Assembly (NCBI GenBank): GCA_007122565.1
Contig: SKTJ01000098.1
Location: forward strand, 1-10,762
Direction: 5' to 3'
Length of the DNA stretch: 10,762 nt
Source: Syntrophomonadaceae bacterium
GTDB lineage: Bacteria > Bacillota > Dethiobacteria > DTU022 > UBA8154
Shown here: piece by piece, positions 1 through 6,141 of the stretch
Numbering within the stretch: position 1 is the stretch's first letter
Layout: each line of letters begins with the position of its first letter
The notes under the pieces: generated by a model
Databases searched by the model: none
The model's input: the letters and a program-made list of their open reading frames with translations, nothing else
What the model was told of the DNA's origin: nothing
Position numbers and translations under genes: made by a program

Positions 1-169
1 TACGGTGGTTTTTATCAATTGGATACGTGAACAAAACAGGATAATCGGGCTGAGGTACTGGTCCAGTCAACCAAGTACCGGGGGAATAAGCTATAACAAG
101 GAATACTTCAATGCTATTAACCACATGTATATTGTAAGGATTCTTCCTGTCCCGGGTCAGAGCTTTTGA
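1..169 (+). CDS. 3' end of an unrecognised protein-coding gene (partial)
   Basis: Frame 2 is open from the window edge to a TGA at 167-169 and encodes 55 residues with no start codon in view. The composition is protein-like rather than random: it is rich in aromatic, Asn and Ile residues, with segments such as NWIREQNRIIGLRYW and STGGISYNKEYFNAI, and it ends in PVPGQSF. A rho-independent terminator follows 38 bases after the stop, as expected for the end of a transcription unit. I do not recognise the family. It could be the C-terminus of a longer protein or a decayed remnant; the upstream sequence is needed to tell. Confidence 0.55.
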   Translation, partial: TVVFINWIREQNRIIGLRYWSSQPSTGGISYNKEYFNAINHMYIVRILPVPGQSF

Positions 170-206
170 TTGGGGATAAGAAAGGGATTATAACCTAAGA
201 AACGGG

Positions 207-244
207 GAAACTCCGGTTGTTGTTTATGACAGCCGGAGTTTTTT
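207..244 (+). terminator. Rho-independent terminator between convergent genes
   Basis: The arms AACTCCGGTTGT (209-220) and ACAGCCGGAGTT (229-240) pair over 12 bp with one G-T wobble around an 8-nt loop. The stem can be extended by AA/TT, and a run of T (239-244) follows on the plus strand. It suits the gene ending at 169. On the minus strand only three T follow the stem, so it would be a weaker stop for the converging capA-like gene. Confidence 0.85.
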
Positions 245-249
245 ATCTA

Positions 250-1575
250 CTAAAAAGCTGCGCAGGGCAGTGGGGGTGATTCATTTTCCGGCACGTTGAA
301 CTCACCGGGGTGAAAACCATCCAGCCGTTCCTGCAGGCGCAATGCTGTTTCCCGTATTTCCGGCCACTTTGCCTCCGGGATGGAGGGTGGTGCCGGAAGG
401 TTTTTGTTGACGGGAGGCAAAGGGATTATACGGTGGCGCCGTGCCCGGTCTACCCAGGTAAGCTTGTAATCAACATCCTGCAGGTATGCCGCTTGATCCG
501 GTGTATCCCTTTTTAGATGGAGGCGCAACAGCATACCGTATTGAACTTCGTGTGTGGGGACGGCGCCGGGTATTCTGTGTTGGTTGGAGATGAAGTTTCC
601 CAGGGAGTAGGCCACAAAAGCCCGGTGTTGATTTCCGTTTTCATCCTCCATGCTGATATATTCCATGGGTTGGATCACATGAGGATGACTGCCGATAATG
701 ATATGGGCACCGGCCGCAGCGAGGAAATGGGCCAATTCTTTTTGCTCCGGGCTGGGTTCGGTCCGGTATTCCCATCCCCAGTGCATATAAACGATCACCA
801 GATCTGCTCCGGCGCGACGGGCCTTTTGAATGTCATCATGCATCAGTTCCTCATCGATGAGGTTTACCATGTAATCCCGGCCGCTGGGCAGGGGAATTCC
901 GTTGGTACCGTAGGTGTAGGCGAGAAAAGCGAGGCTTATACCGTTTGTCTCCACAAGGAGGGGGGTATCCCGTTCAGCCTGGCTGCGGGCTGTACCGAAG
1001 GCCTTCATTTTCGTTTCTTCAATGACCTCCAGAGTGCGGGAAACACCCTGCGCCCCGCTGTCCATAGAGTGGTTGTTGGCCGTGCACAGGAGATCAAATC
1101 CGGCCTGGCACAGGGCCAGGGCCAGTTCATCAGGCGTGTTGAAGCGGGGATAGGCACTGAAACCCCGCTCGGCTCCCGCCAGAGTCGTCTCCAAGTTGCC
1201 TACAGTGAGGTTTGACGCCTGTAAGTAGGGCGTGATATACTCAAAACTGGGAGAAAAGTCATAAATTTGGCTATTAGCAGCAAAAGCTTGCACAAATTGG
1301 GTCTGATGTACCATAATATCGCCCACGGCAATGATAATGGATTCGCAGGGAGGCGGGGGCGCGGCAACTGCTTCTAAGACCGCAATTTCTGTGTCCTCAA
1401 CTGTCTTATCTTCTTCCGGCATGTCTTCCGGCATGGTAGTAGTGGATTGCATAGCGGGACGGAATGGTTCGGCATCAGGCAGGGTGGCCAACTCCAACAC
1501 CTGATTAAATAAGTAGGAACTGCCCAGTAAAAGAGCACCCAAAGCGAGGGCAATAAGCGGGTTGAATTTGGACAT
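250..1575 (-). CDS. CapA-family membrane-anchored metallophosphatase (poly-gamma-glutamate synthesis protein CapA/PgsA-like)
   Basis: This is a 441-residue protein of the CapA/PGA_cap family (calcineurin-like phosphoesterase fold), whose founders help make or anchor poly-gamma-glutamate capsule. Solo copies in Clostridia have mostly unknown substrates. A hydrophobic stretch near residues 5-28 looks like an uncleaved signal anchor and is followed by a Pro/Glu/Asp-rich linker (about 35-80), so the catalytic domain should lie outside the membrane. The expected metal-site motifs are all present: GDIMVH (85-90), GNLET (126-130), ANNHSMDSG (about 166-174), HWGWEY (265-270), GSHPHVIQP (295-303) and SLGNF (324-328). 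I chose the ATG at 1575 because AGGTG lies 6 nt before it; an ATG at 1599 would add 8 residues without a good ribosome site. No capB, capC or capE partners are nearby, so a capsule role is not shown. It is transcribed alone from its own promoter. Confidence 0.92.
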   Translation of the reverse strand: MSKFNPLIALALGALLLGSSYLFNQVLELATLPDAEPFRPAMQSTTTMPEDMPEEDKTVEDTEIAVLEAVAAPPPPCESIIIAVGDIMVHQTQFVQAFAANSQIYDFSPSFEYITPYLQASNLTVGNLETTLAGAERGFSAYPRFNTPDELALALCQAGFDLLCTANNHSMDSGAQGVSRTLEVIEETKMKAFGTARSQAERDTPLLVETNGISLAFLAYTYGTNGIPLPSGRDYMVNLIDEELMHDDIQKARRAGADLVIVYMHWGWEYRTEPSPEQKELAHFLAAAGAHIIIGSHPHVIQPMEYISMEDENGNQHRAFVAYSLGNFISNQHRIPGAVPTHEVQYGMLLRLHLKRDTPDQAAYLQDVDYKLTWVDRARRHRIIPLPPVNKNLPAPPSIPEAKWPEIRETALRLQERLDGFHPGEFNVPENESPPLPCAAF

Positions 1576-1635
1576 AGTGTCACCTGCTCTTCCGTGCATC
1601 TGTATTCGGCGTATATATGGCGTGTTCTGCCCGCC

Positions 1636-1664
1636 ATTATATCACCGGTGGCGCTCTCCGTCAA
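1636..1664 (-). promoter_or_regulatory. Sigma-A promoter of the capA-like gene
   Basis: On the minus strand TTGACG (1659-1664) is followed by a 17-base spacer and a perfect TATAAT (1636-1641). The predicted transcript start is near 1629, giving a leader of about 55 nt before the ATG at 1575. Confidence 0.85.
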
Positions 1665-1741
1665 TTATTACCATATGAGGAAGAATTAACAGAACGCCTA
1701 GTTTTCCCCTGCAACAACACGCCCGAAAGGAGCATAAACGC

Positions 1742-2521
1742 ATGTCAAACTATCACTTTCTGGATCAACCCTCCATCCTGCGAAACGCCTTTTTCCCCCG
1801 CCGGGGGCTGAGCACCTGCCCGGAAAACGCTTTTGACCTTACAATACCCGCTACGGAGAATATTTCCCTGCACTGCCGTTTTTACAGCAGCAGCAGCAGC
1901 GATTCTCCCACTATCCTTTATTTCCATGGCAACGGGGAGATAGTCAGCGATTATGACGGGATTGCCCCCTTATATCACAGCGGGGCAGGGGCAAACTTAG
2001 CAGTTGCTGAGTACCGTGGTTATGGAGCTGCCGGCGGAACCCCCACTTTCAGCGCCATGCTGGAGGACGCCCACCGCTATTTTGCTGCTGTAAAGGAAGA
2101 ACTGGCACGCCGCAATTACACCGACAGCCTTTATATTATGGGCCGTTCCCTGGGGAGTGTTTCTGCCCTGGATCTGGCGGCTGCTTACACGGGGGAAAGT
2201 AAGGGGTTGATCATTGAAAGCGGTTTTACTTCTGCCACCCGTATTGCGCGGCGCCTTGGCTTTACCATGCCGCCGCAGGAGATTGAGCTGCTGGAGGAAG
2301 AATGCAGGCAAAAAGTGCAGGGGATCACCCTCCCTGCTCTGGTGATTCACGGCGAGGCCGACAGTCTGGTGCCCCTCCAGGAAGCGGAAACACTCTACGC
2401 CCTGTTGGGGTCAGAAAAAAAGAAATTGACAGTTATTCCCTGGGCAGATCACAACAGCCTCATTTTTGAAGGGGAGGAAGAGTATTTTTCCGCTATTCGT
2501 AGCTTTGCAGGGGGGAAGTAA
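1742..2521 (+). CDS. Alpha/beta hydrolase (serine hydrolase)
   Basis: This is a 259-residue cytoplasmic alpha/beta-hydrolase without a signal peptide. The catalytic parts are visible: an oxyanion-hole motif FHGNGE (61-66), the nucleophile elbow GRSLGS with Ser136, an acidic residue Asp207 in HGEADSLVP, and the general base His237 in WADHNSL. The layout resembles the ABHD13/YfhR-type group of small esterases or thioesterases, whose substrates are mostly unknown. A run of serine codons (AGC repeats, residues 49-53) lies between the first strands. The start ATG is preceded by AAAGGAG about 10 nt upstream. Its stop codon touches the ribosome site of the next gene, so the two are almost certainly co-transcribed. 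Nothing in the sequence fixes the substrate. Confidence 0.9.
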   Translation: MSNYHFLDQPSILRNAFFPRRGLSTCPENAFDLTIPATENISLHCRFYSSSSSDSPTILYFHGNGEIVSDYDGIAPLYHSGAGANLAVAEYRGYGAAGGTPTFSAMLEDAHRYFAAVKEELARRNYTDSLYIMGRSLGSVSALDLAAAYTGESKGLIIESGFTSATRIARRLGFTMPPQEIELLEEECRQKVQGITLPALVIHGEADSLVPLQEAETLYALLGSEKKKLTVIPWADHNSLIFEGEEEYFSAIRSFAGGK

Positions 2522-2536
2522 AGGAGGAAAAAGCAA

Positions 2537-3007
2537 ATGAAAACGCTGGTTGTCTATTACTCCCGCACAGGGGTAACACGTAAGGTGGCCCGGATGATTG
2601 CCGACCGCCTGAGCTGTGATTTGGAGCAGATTGAGGAGGAACGTAACAGAAAGGGTATGGTGGCCTATCTTTGGAGCTCTTATGAAGCCTTCCGTGAAAA
2701 AACCCCTCCCATAAAACAAGCGGGACAAGACCCGGCGGCCTATGATCTGGTGGTTATCGGTACACCGATGTGGGCGTGGAAGATGGCTTCTCCTGTCCGT
2801 TCTTATCTGGCTCAAAAAGAGGCTTCCCTGCCGGCGGTGGCATTTTTCTGCACCAGCGGCGGGAGCGATGGTGCAAAGTTGTTGCAGGATATGCAGGAAT
2901 TCTGTGACCATAAGGCCGTAGCCCTGCTTAAACTGAAAGAAAAAGAAGTGAAGGACGGTATCGTTACGGGGAAGATTGGAGATTTCTTAGACACATTGCG
3001 TGGCTGA
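2537..3007 (+). CDS. Flavodoxin-like FMN protein
   Basis: This 156-residue protein belongs to the flavodoxin family and probably carries electrons through bound FMN or acts as a small flavin reductase. The N-terminal strand MKTLVVYYS is followed by the phosphate-binding loop SRTGVTRKVA (9-18), matching the (S/T)xTGxT pattern of flavodoxins. GTPMWAWKMASP (about 75-86) and FFCTSGGSDG (about 104-113) fit the two isoalloxazine-contact loops. Its length is normal for a single-domain flavodoxin. The start follows an AAAGGAGG ribosome site that overlaps the stop of the hydrolase gene 15 bases upstream, so it is the second gene of a two-gene unit. A functional link between a hydrolase and a flavodoxin is not obvious. 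Confidence 0.9.
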   Translation: MKTLVVYYSRTGVTRKVARMIADRLSCDLEQIEEERNRKGMVAYLWSSYEAFREKTPPIKQAGQDPAAYDLVVIGTPMWAWKMASPVRSYLAQKEASLPAVAFFCTSGGSDGAKLLQDMQEFCDHKAVALLKLKEKEVKDGIVTGKIGDFLDTLRG

Positions 3008-3182
3008 ACCATGCAAAAATAAGTTGGATAGTTGGACAGGAAAAGATAAAACCGTGAAAATCGGAACATTTCAGTTATTTTTATTGTCTGATGGTGCCAG
3101 TTGAGACTGGGGCCTGCGCACAGGTATCCTGTAACCCGGTTCACTTTTATGACTGAACAGGGTAGTTACATTTAAACAAAAA

Positions 3183-3213
3183 AACCCGCTCCTGTTGGGC
3201 GGGTTCTTTTTTT
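3183..3213 (+). terminator. Strong, probably bidirectional rho-independent terminator
   Basis: The arms AACCCGC (3183-3189) and GCGGGTT (3199-3205) are followed by seven T (3207-3213) on the plus strand. The plus strand just before the stem is A-rich (3178-3184), so the minus strand also has a T-run after the hairpin. It can therefore end both the hydrolase-flavodoxin unit and the converging minus-strand gene at 3244-3567. The 175 bases between the flavodoxin stop and this hairpin show no gene that I can support. Confidence 0.9.
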
Positions 3214-3243
3214 ACTAAGTGACTACGGAGTTACGGTTGGTTT

Positions 3244-3567
3244 TTAATTACCGGGGCGGGTGGCGGAAAACAGGTTGGTAAAATGCTGCTGCTGCCGCCC
3301 GGAATCTGATGACGTTTCGTCAGTTTTATAATTCTTTTGTTCAGCGCTTATGTGTTGTGTGCTGTCTGCAGCAGTATTTTCCCCTATTTCGCTTCTCTCC
3401 CCACTTCCGTTTTTGTCGCTATGTGTCCAGATGGGGCAACCTTTAAGTTTTTCGCCTGGATAACGGAATGAGACGCGACGGCAAAAATAGAAATGGATTA
3501 GCAAACGGAAAACAACAATCATTATAATAAAAATTGCCGCAGCAATAGATATCGTATAAAAAAACAT
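3244..3567 (-). CDS. Small membrane-anchored protein of unknown function
   Basis: This is a 107-residue protein that I do not recognise. Residues about 3-30 are strongly hydrophobic (IAAAIFIIMIVVFRLLIHFYF), giving one N-terminal transmembrane segment. A basic patch follows (CRRVSFRYPGEKLKG), which by the positive-inside rule would put the rest in the cytoplasm. The C-terminal 60 residues are polar and low-complexity, rich in Ser, Glu, Asp and Gln, and are probably disordered. That the gene is real is supported by a perfect AGGAGG ribosome site (3575-3580) 7 nt before the ATG, by a near-consensus sigma-A promoter upstream, and by a terminator just beyond the stop. It is transcribed divergently from the sigma-54 activator, so the two share an upstream region. 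A role linked to the activator is only a guess from position. Confidence 0.72.
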   Translation of the reverse strand: MFFYTISIAAAIFIIMIVVFRLLIHFYFCRRVSFRYPGEKLKGCPIWTHSDKNGSGERSEIGENTAADSTQHISAEQKNYKTDETSSDSGRQQQHFTNLFSATRPGN

Positions 3568-3578
3568 CTTAAACCCTC

Positions 3579-3597
3579 CTTTAAAATATCAGTATAG
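3579..3597 (+). promoter_or_regulatory. Degenerate copy of the GTTTAAAATATKAACAT motif
   Basis: CTTTAAAATATCAGTATAG matches the leader copy at 5902-5920 at 15 of 19 positions, including the unbroken core TTTAAAATAT. It lies in the leader of the minus-strand membrane-protein gene and overlaps its ribosome site, so it may be a chance AT-rich match. Confidence 0.3.
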
Positions 3598-3609
3598 ATA
3601 CTTTATCAG

Positions 3610-3638
3610 ATTATATCAGAATTATCTAATAATTGCAA
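3610..3638 (-). promoter_or_regulatory. Sigma-A promoter of the small membrane-protein gene
   Basis: On the minus strand TTGCAA (3633-3638) is separated by exactly 17 bases from a perfect TATAAT (3610-3615). The predicted start is near 3603, leaving a leader of about 35 nt that carries the AGGAGG site. Three TATCAG hexamers (3587, 3604 and 3614, read on the plus strand) overlap the promoter and the start of transcription. Confidence 0.8.
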
Positions 3639-3705
3639 GGGGGTAATTCAACTTTTTTTTAATAAAAATTTAGAAAAAAAAAGGGTTCCAGCAGATGCAA
3701 GGCGA

Positions 3706-3724
3706 ATTTAAAATATGAACGCAC
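3706..3724 (+). promoter_or_regulatory. Candidate operator copy A upstream of the sigma-54 activator
   Basis: ATTTAAAATATGAACGCAC is one of four good copies of a shared AT-rich motif. It lies exactly 50 bp (start to start) before a second copy in the same orientation, which would place both on nearly the same face of the DNA. It lies between the divergent promoter region and the activator start. Confidence 0.55.
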
Positions 3725-3755
3725 AGTAGGGAATTGAATCTGCAAAGGTTTGCAT

Positions 3756-3774
3756 GTTTAGAATATGAACATAC
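3756..3774 (+). promoter_or_regulatory. Candidate operator copy B upstream of the sigma-54 activator
   Basis: GTTTAGAATATGAACATAC differs from the leader copy C (5902-5920) at only three of 19 positions. It ends 19 bases before the chosen activator start. It would fall inside the coding sequence if a TTG at 3734 were used, which is one reason to prefer the downstream ATG. It also contains TAGAAT, which resembles a -10 box, so binding here could repress the activator's own transcription. Confidence 0.6.
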
Positions 3775-3793
3775 GGGGAAACGGGGTTCACTT

Positions 3794-5731
3794 ATGGAAG
3801 TGGCGCGCATGATTATGGTTTCTCCTCTGCCGGAGTTATCACGCCTTGCTCATCAGATCTCCCAGGAATTAAATTTTGAAATGGAGATCGTGGATGCTTT
3901 TCTCGACAAGGGGGTAGAACTGGGCCGGGAGTTTGAGCAGAGCGGCGCCGATGTGATCATCAGCCGGGGGCCTACCGGTATTTTGCTGAAAAAGGCTCTT
4001 TCCATTCCGGTGGTGCTCATTCAGATAACCAGTTTTGACGTGATTCAGGCTCTTTTCCAGGCCAGGCAGTTGGGACGGAAGATCGCGTACTTCGAGCACG
4101 TTAAGAGCAAGGAAGTTTACGATTTTGCAGCTATTGCTGAAATTCTCTCCCTGCCGGATTTAGAGCAATATTTTTACGATGATGAGGGAGAGCTGGATGA
4201 GCAAATTCGGATGGCCCGTGCCAACGAGGTTGATGTGATCGTCGCTTCGGGCAGTTGTGTAGTACGTATGGCCCGGGAACACGGCATGGAAGGGGTAATG
4301 GTCTTTTCCTCCAGAGAAGCGCTCATTGAAGCCTTCCAGCGGGCCAAGGATCTGGTTCTGGTGCGGCAGAAAGACCGGGAAAAGGCTGAGTTTTTAAAGA
4401 TTATTATTGACTATACATATAACGGGGTTATCGCTGTTAACAGAGATAATATTGTCACCCATTTCAACCCGGCGGCAGCGGAGGCATTTAATCTTTCCAG
4501 TAATGACATCGTGGGGCTGAAAGCAGAGGAGATTCCCCTTCCCCTGCTCCGTAATCTTTTCCAGGAGCGGGTGGATCAGCGGGGCGAAGTGCAAACTGTG
4601 GGCGGGCAGCAGGTTGTTTTTAACCGTATTCCCATTTATATTAGCGGGGAATTATCAGGCACGGTCGTTACATTTCAGAGTGTGAATAAAATTCAAAACC
4701 TGGAGGCTTCCATACGTAAGAAACTCTACGCCAGCGGTTTTGTTTCCCGCTATGCATTTAAAGATCTTATGGGGAGCTCCGGGGAGATAAAGGAATGCAT
4801 TACCCGGGCACGCAAGTTTGCCGCTTCCCATTCCACGGTGTTGATAACAGGAGAGAGCGGGACGGGAAAGGAGCTTTTTGCCCACAGTATACACGGGGAG
4901 AGCCCGCGCCGGGACGGCCCCTTTGTGGCGATCAACTGTGCTACCATTCCCAAGGAACTGCTGGAAAGCGAGCTTTTTGGTTACGAGGAAGGAGCCTTCA
5001 CCGGAGCGAAGAAAGGTGGGAAGAGCGGCCTTTTTGAGCTGGCGCACGGGGGAACTATTTTCCTTGATGAAATCTCCGAGCTATCCCTCTCCCTGCAGTC
5101 CAATTTGCTGCGTGTGCTCCAGGAGAAAGTAGTGCGCCGCATCGGTGGAGCGCGCATTATACCCGTGGATGTGCGGGTTATTGCCGCCACAAACCGCCTG
5201 CTGGCAGAAGAGGTGAGACGGGGCCGCTTCCGGGAAGATCTCTTCTACCGGCTGCATATCCTTAATCTCCATATTCCACCCCTGCGCCATCGCAGGAGCG
5301 ACATTCTGCCCCTAATCACCCATTTCCTGCATAAGTATTGTGGCCACAGCGGCGGTTTAGCAGAGTTTCCCCGTTCCATTGCCCGTTACCTTTACGAGCA
5401 TGACTGGCCGGGGAATGTGCGGGAGCTGGAAAATTTTGTAGAAAAGTATGCTATCCTCGCCGAGGGAACGACGGACAGCTTTCGCCTGATGGAGGAGCTG
5501 GTGGACGAACTGGCCAATTTTCGGGAGGAAAGTCAGGCCAACGGGGCGGATTTGTCCGGGGACAGTCTTATGATCAACGTGGAAACGCTGGCCGGCATGG
5601 AACAGCAGATTATCAGTCAGCTTTACCGGCAAAACCAGACGGACAAGAAAGAACTGGCGCGTCGCCTCGGGATTAGCCGCACCACGCTGTGGAAAAAGAT
5701 CAAGGAGTTGGAGGGGAGCGGTGCCGGGTAG
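3794..5731 (+). CDS. Sigma-54-dependent transcriptional activator, PrpR_N - PAS - AAA+ - HTH
   Basis: This is a 645-residue activator of sigma-54 RNA polymerase. Residues about 5-190 are a PrpR_N sensor domain, the small-molecule-binding module named after the propionate regulator PrpR (note GADVIISRGPTG near 71-82 and the A-rich helix ending in FQRAKDL). A PAS domain follows at about 200-300, then the AAA+ domain at about 325-555. That domain has Walker A GESGTGKE (354-361), the intact sigma-54-contacting loop GAFTGA (400-405), Walker B GGTIFLDE (419-426) and GRFREDLFYRL. A Fis-type helix-turn-helix closes the protein (about 615-640, KKELARRLGISRTTLWKKI). No receiver domain is present, so a ligand rather than phosphorylation should switch it. 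The start is uncertain: ATG 3794 or ATG 3809 fits the family N-terminus (MIMVSPLPEL) and avoids operator copy B, while TTG 3734 would add 20 unlikely residues. The activator sits directly before a sigma-54 promoter and a beta-oxidation operon, its likely target. Confidence 0.95.
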   Translation: MEVARMIMVSPLPELSRLAHQISQELNFEMEIVDAFLDKGVELGREFEQSGADVIISRGPTGILLKKALSIPVVLIQITSFDVIQALFQARQLGRKIAYFEHVKSKEVYDFAAIAEILSLPDLEQYFYDDEGELDEQIRMARANEVDVIVASGSCVVRMAREHGMEGVMVFSSREALIEAFQRAKDLVLVRQKDREKAEFLKIIIDYTYNGVIAVNRDNIVTHFNPAAAEAFNLSSNDIVGLKAEEIPLPLLRNLFQERVDQRGEVQTVGGQQVVFNRIPIYISGELSGTVVTFQSVNKIQNLEASIRKKLYASGFVSRYAFKDLMGSSGEIKECITRARKFAASHSTVLITGESGTGKELFAHSIHGESPRRDGPFVAINCATIPKELLESELFGYEEGAFTGAKKGGKSGLFELAHGGTIFLDEISELSLSLQSNLLRVLQEKVVRRIGGARIIPVDVRVIAATNRLLAEEVRRGRFREDLFYRLHILNLHIPPLRHRRSDILPLITHFLHKYCGHSGGLAEFPRSIARYLYEHDWPGNVRELENFVEKYAILAEGTTDSFRLMEELVDELANFREESQANGADLSGDSLMINVETLAGMEQQIISQLYRQNQTDKKELARRLGISRTTLWKKIKELEGSGAG

Positions 5732-5781
5732 TTCATATAATTAACAGGAACTCCAATATTCCTGGATTTCCTGTGGAGGGA

Positions 5782-5797
5782 TGGCAAGGATCTTGCA
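5782..5797 (+). promoter_or_regulatory. Sigma-54 (-24/-12) promoter for the beta-oxidation operon
   Basis: TGGCAAGGATCTTGCA matches the sigma-54 consensus TGGCAC-N5-TTGCA at every position except one (A for C at the sixth base). The invariant GG (5783-5784) and GC (5795-5796) are separated by exactly 10 bases. The predicted transcript start is near 5808, about 334 nt before the thiolase ATG. It lies directly after a gene for a sigma-54 activator with an intact GAFTGA loop, which makes a chance match unlikely. Confidence 0.87.
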
Positions 5798-5901
5798 TTA
5801 TTTGAGGTTGTAAGGGTTGTAATCGGGGGCATAAAATGGCTGGCAAGGGGCATTTAAGCCTGTTCATGCACCGTTGAGGGAGGTGGGCAGACGACTCGAA
5901 A

Positions 5902-5920
5902 GTTTAAAATATTAACATAG
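5902..5920 (+). promoter_or_regulatory. Candidate operator copy C in the operon leader
   Basis: GTTTAAAATATTAACATAG is the best copy of the motif shared with the region before the activator gene. Its core has partial dyad symmetry (GTT...AAC ends). It lies about 95-110 bases downstream of the predicted sigma-54 transcript start. Confidence 0.6.
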
Positions 5921-5969
5921 AAGGTTTCGTGGTGTTCTAAAAATAAACGCGTGATGTAAGGAACCCACC

Positions 5970-5988
5970 GGATGTTATTATTTTAAAC
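5970..5988 (-). promoter_or_regulatory. Candidate operator copy D in the operon leader, reverse orientation
   Basis: Read on the minus strand this is GTTTAAAATAATAACATCC, which matches copy C at 16 of 19 positions. It is inverted relative to copy C and about 68-72 bp away from it. An opposed pair at this distance could be brought together by looping or by a multimeric activator. Confidence 0.58.
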
Positions 5989-6141
5989 GCGAAGCAAATT
6001 TCCCGGTGCGCATCAACCGAAACTTAAGCAAAAAAGGAATTAACTATTTAAGTGTAACTTAGTTTAAATAAAAAATTTTAAAAAGAGAAAGGAGGAAATT
6101 CCCGGGAAGGAACAGTTGCAGTATTTCCGGGGAGAAAGGGC

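Larger units (their letters stand above)
5732..6141 (+). other. Long intergenic region: sigma-54 promoter and about 330-nt leader of the beta-oxidation operon
   Basis: This 410-base gap holds no gene that I can support. From left to right it holds an inverted repeat ACAGGAA/TTCCTGT (5744-5750 and 5768-5774), a sigma-54 promoter (5782-5797), and motif copy C (5902-5920). After those come a dyad GTGGTGTTC/GAACCCAC (5929-5937 and 5961-5968), motif copy D in reverse orientation (5970-5988), a weaker dyad ACTTAA/TTAAGT (6022-6027 and 6048-6053) and an AT-rich stretch (about 6050-6090). A strong AAAGGAGG (6088-6095) has no suitably placed start codon. The actual thiolase ribosome site is GGGGAG at 6129-6134. 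I do not recognise any known riboswitch class. Confidence 0.7.

Noticed and set aside
517..1215. A 232-codon plus-strand open frame opposite the capA-like gene
   Set aside because: It is the antisense shadow of a gene with a complete CapA motif set, and it has no recognisable motif, promoter or good ribosome site of its own.
3119..3132. ACAGGTATCCTG near 3120 resembling the outer arm of the palindrome at 10472-10652
   Set aside because: The match is only about 12 bases, with no further similarity on either side, so it is probably chance.
3734..3793. TTG start giving a 20-residue longer sigma-54 activator
   Set aside because: GGGA is only 1-2 nt before the TTG, the added residues do not look like the PrpR_N N-terminus, and the extension would encode operator copy B. 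ATG 3794 or 3809 is better.
5806..5822. Tandem GGTTGTAA repeats at the predicted sigma-54 transcript start
   Set aside because: Two copies of an 8-base word are too short and isolated to support a function.
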